NCBI GenBank assembly: GCA_947628575.1
Contig: CANRAK010000076.1
Coordinates: 1 to 5,809 of the forward strand
DNA from: an uncultured Clostridia bacterium
GTDB taxonomy: Bacteria; Bacillota; Clostridia; TANB77; CAG-465
Reading direction: 5' to 3'
DNA: 5,809 bases
This document shows, piece by piece, positions 5,591 through 5,809 of the stretch (positions are counted from its first letter, which is position 1; every line of letters starts with the position of its first letter). Made by a program: the position numbers and the translations under genes. The notes beneath the pieces are model-generated. The model ran no database searches, was not told where the DNA came from, and saw only the letters and a list, made by a program, of their open reading frames with translations.

Positions 5591-5809
5591 TTATTTATTT
5601 CTAATACCTTGAAAAAAGTCTTTTAATATTTTAGAGCATTTTTCATCTTCCATAAACTCATATATATTTTCTTCATTACAAGCTACCTTTTTATCTTCTG
5701 CTGCATAATATACTTTTTTTATTCTTGACTGCTTTATCGCACCTTTACACATTGAACATGGCTCAAGTGTTACATACATCTCACAGTCATCTAAGCGCCA
5801 ATTTTTAAG
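5591..5809 (-). CDS. tadA: TadA-family (tRNA-specific adenosine) deaminase, C-terminal part (5' end outside window)
   Basis: The frame is open from the right edge to TAA at 5591-5593, giving 72 visible codons. The zinc-binding motif of the cytidine/adenosine deaminase superfamily is clear: EMYVTLEPCSMCKGAIKQSR has the PCxxC cysteines that bind zinc. The preceding NWRLDDCE is the segment normally found just before it in TadA. The HAE zinc and proton-shuttle motif lies off the edge. TadA converts A34 to inosine in tRNA-Arg(ACG), whose gene follows 43 bases downstream on the same strand. After the zinc motif comes RIKKVYYAAEDKKVACNEENIYEF and a charged end, CSKILKDFFQGIRNK. Canonical TadA has a longer stretch here, with a GA-x-GS motif and an NHxxxV-like segment. 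This protein is about ten residues shorter there, so it could be a divergent TadA or a paralogous nucleoside or base deaminase. An ATG at 5779 is internal and not the start. I hear the family clearly but am less sure of the exact substrate. Confidence 0.78.
   Translation of the reverse strand, partial: LKNWRLDDCEMYVTLEPCSMCKGAIKQSRIKKVYYAAEDKKVACNEENIYEFMEDEKCSKILKDFFQGIRNK

Overview
This window is very AT-rich (roughly a quarter G+C by eye). It has AGGAGG-type ribosome binding sites, TTGACA/TATAAT-type promoters and the sporulation genes spmA and spmB, which together point to a spore-forming low-GC Gram-positive of the class Clostridia. A Peptostreptococcaceae-like or other clostridial genome fits best, but the species cannot be fixed from the sequence alone. 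The DNA reads as chromosomal. I see no insertion sequence, phage gene, CRISPR array or conjugation gene.

Layout from left to right: (1) 1-1364, minus: the N-terminal half of DNA mismatch repair protein MutS, running off the left edge. (2) 1365-1539: a divergent intergenic region with one promoter facing mutS and another facing the next operon. (3) 1540-3595, plus: a tightly packed four-gene unit encoding an ECF-type sigma factor, a small single-pass membrane protein in the anti-sigma position, a TM2-like membrane protein and a LiaI/LiaF-TM-like membrane protein. The first three genes overlap by one base at TAATG junctions. (4) 3592-3621: one hairpin that ends this operon and also the convergent spmAB pair. 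(5) 3618-4671, minus: spmA-spmB, with a sigma-E-like promoter. (6) 4746-5429, plus: a HAD-superfamily hydrolase divergent from spmA, their promoters overlapping within about 45 bp. (7) 5435-5463: a bidirectional terminator. (8) 5471-5547, minus: tRNA-Arg with anticodon ACG and its own strong promoter. (9) 5591-5809, minus: the C-terminal half of a TadA-family deaminase, running off the right edge.

Two parts suggest genes acting together. The sigma/membrane cluster looks like a signal-responsive regulatory unit in which one or more membrane proteins control an ECF sigma factor. The surface-stress role is inferred from the LiaF-like and TM2-like folds and is not shown by the sequence. At the right end, a tRNA A34 deaminase-family gene sits directly upstream of the gene for tRNA-Arg(ACG), the classical bacterial substrate of TadA. 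The rest is ordinary housekeeping and sporulation content in compact, well-punctuated order.
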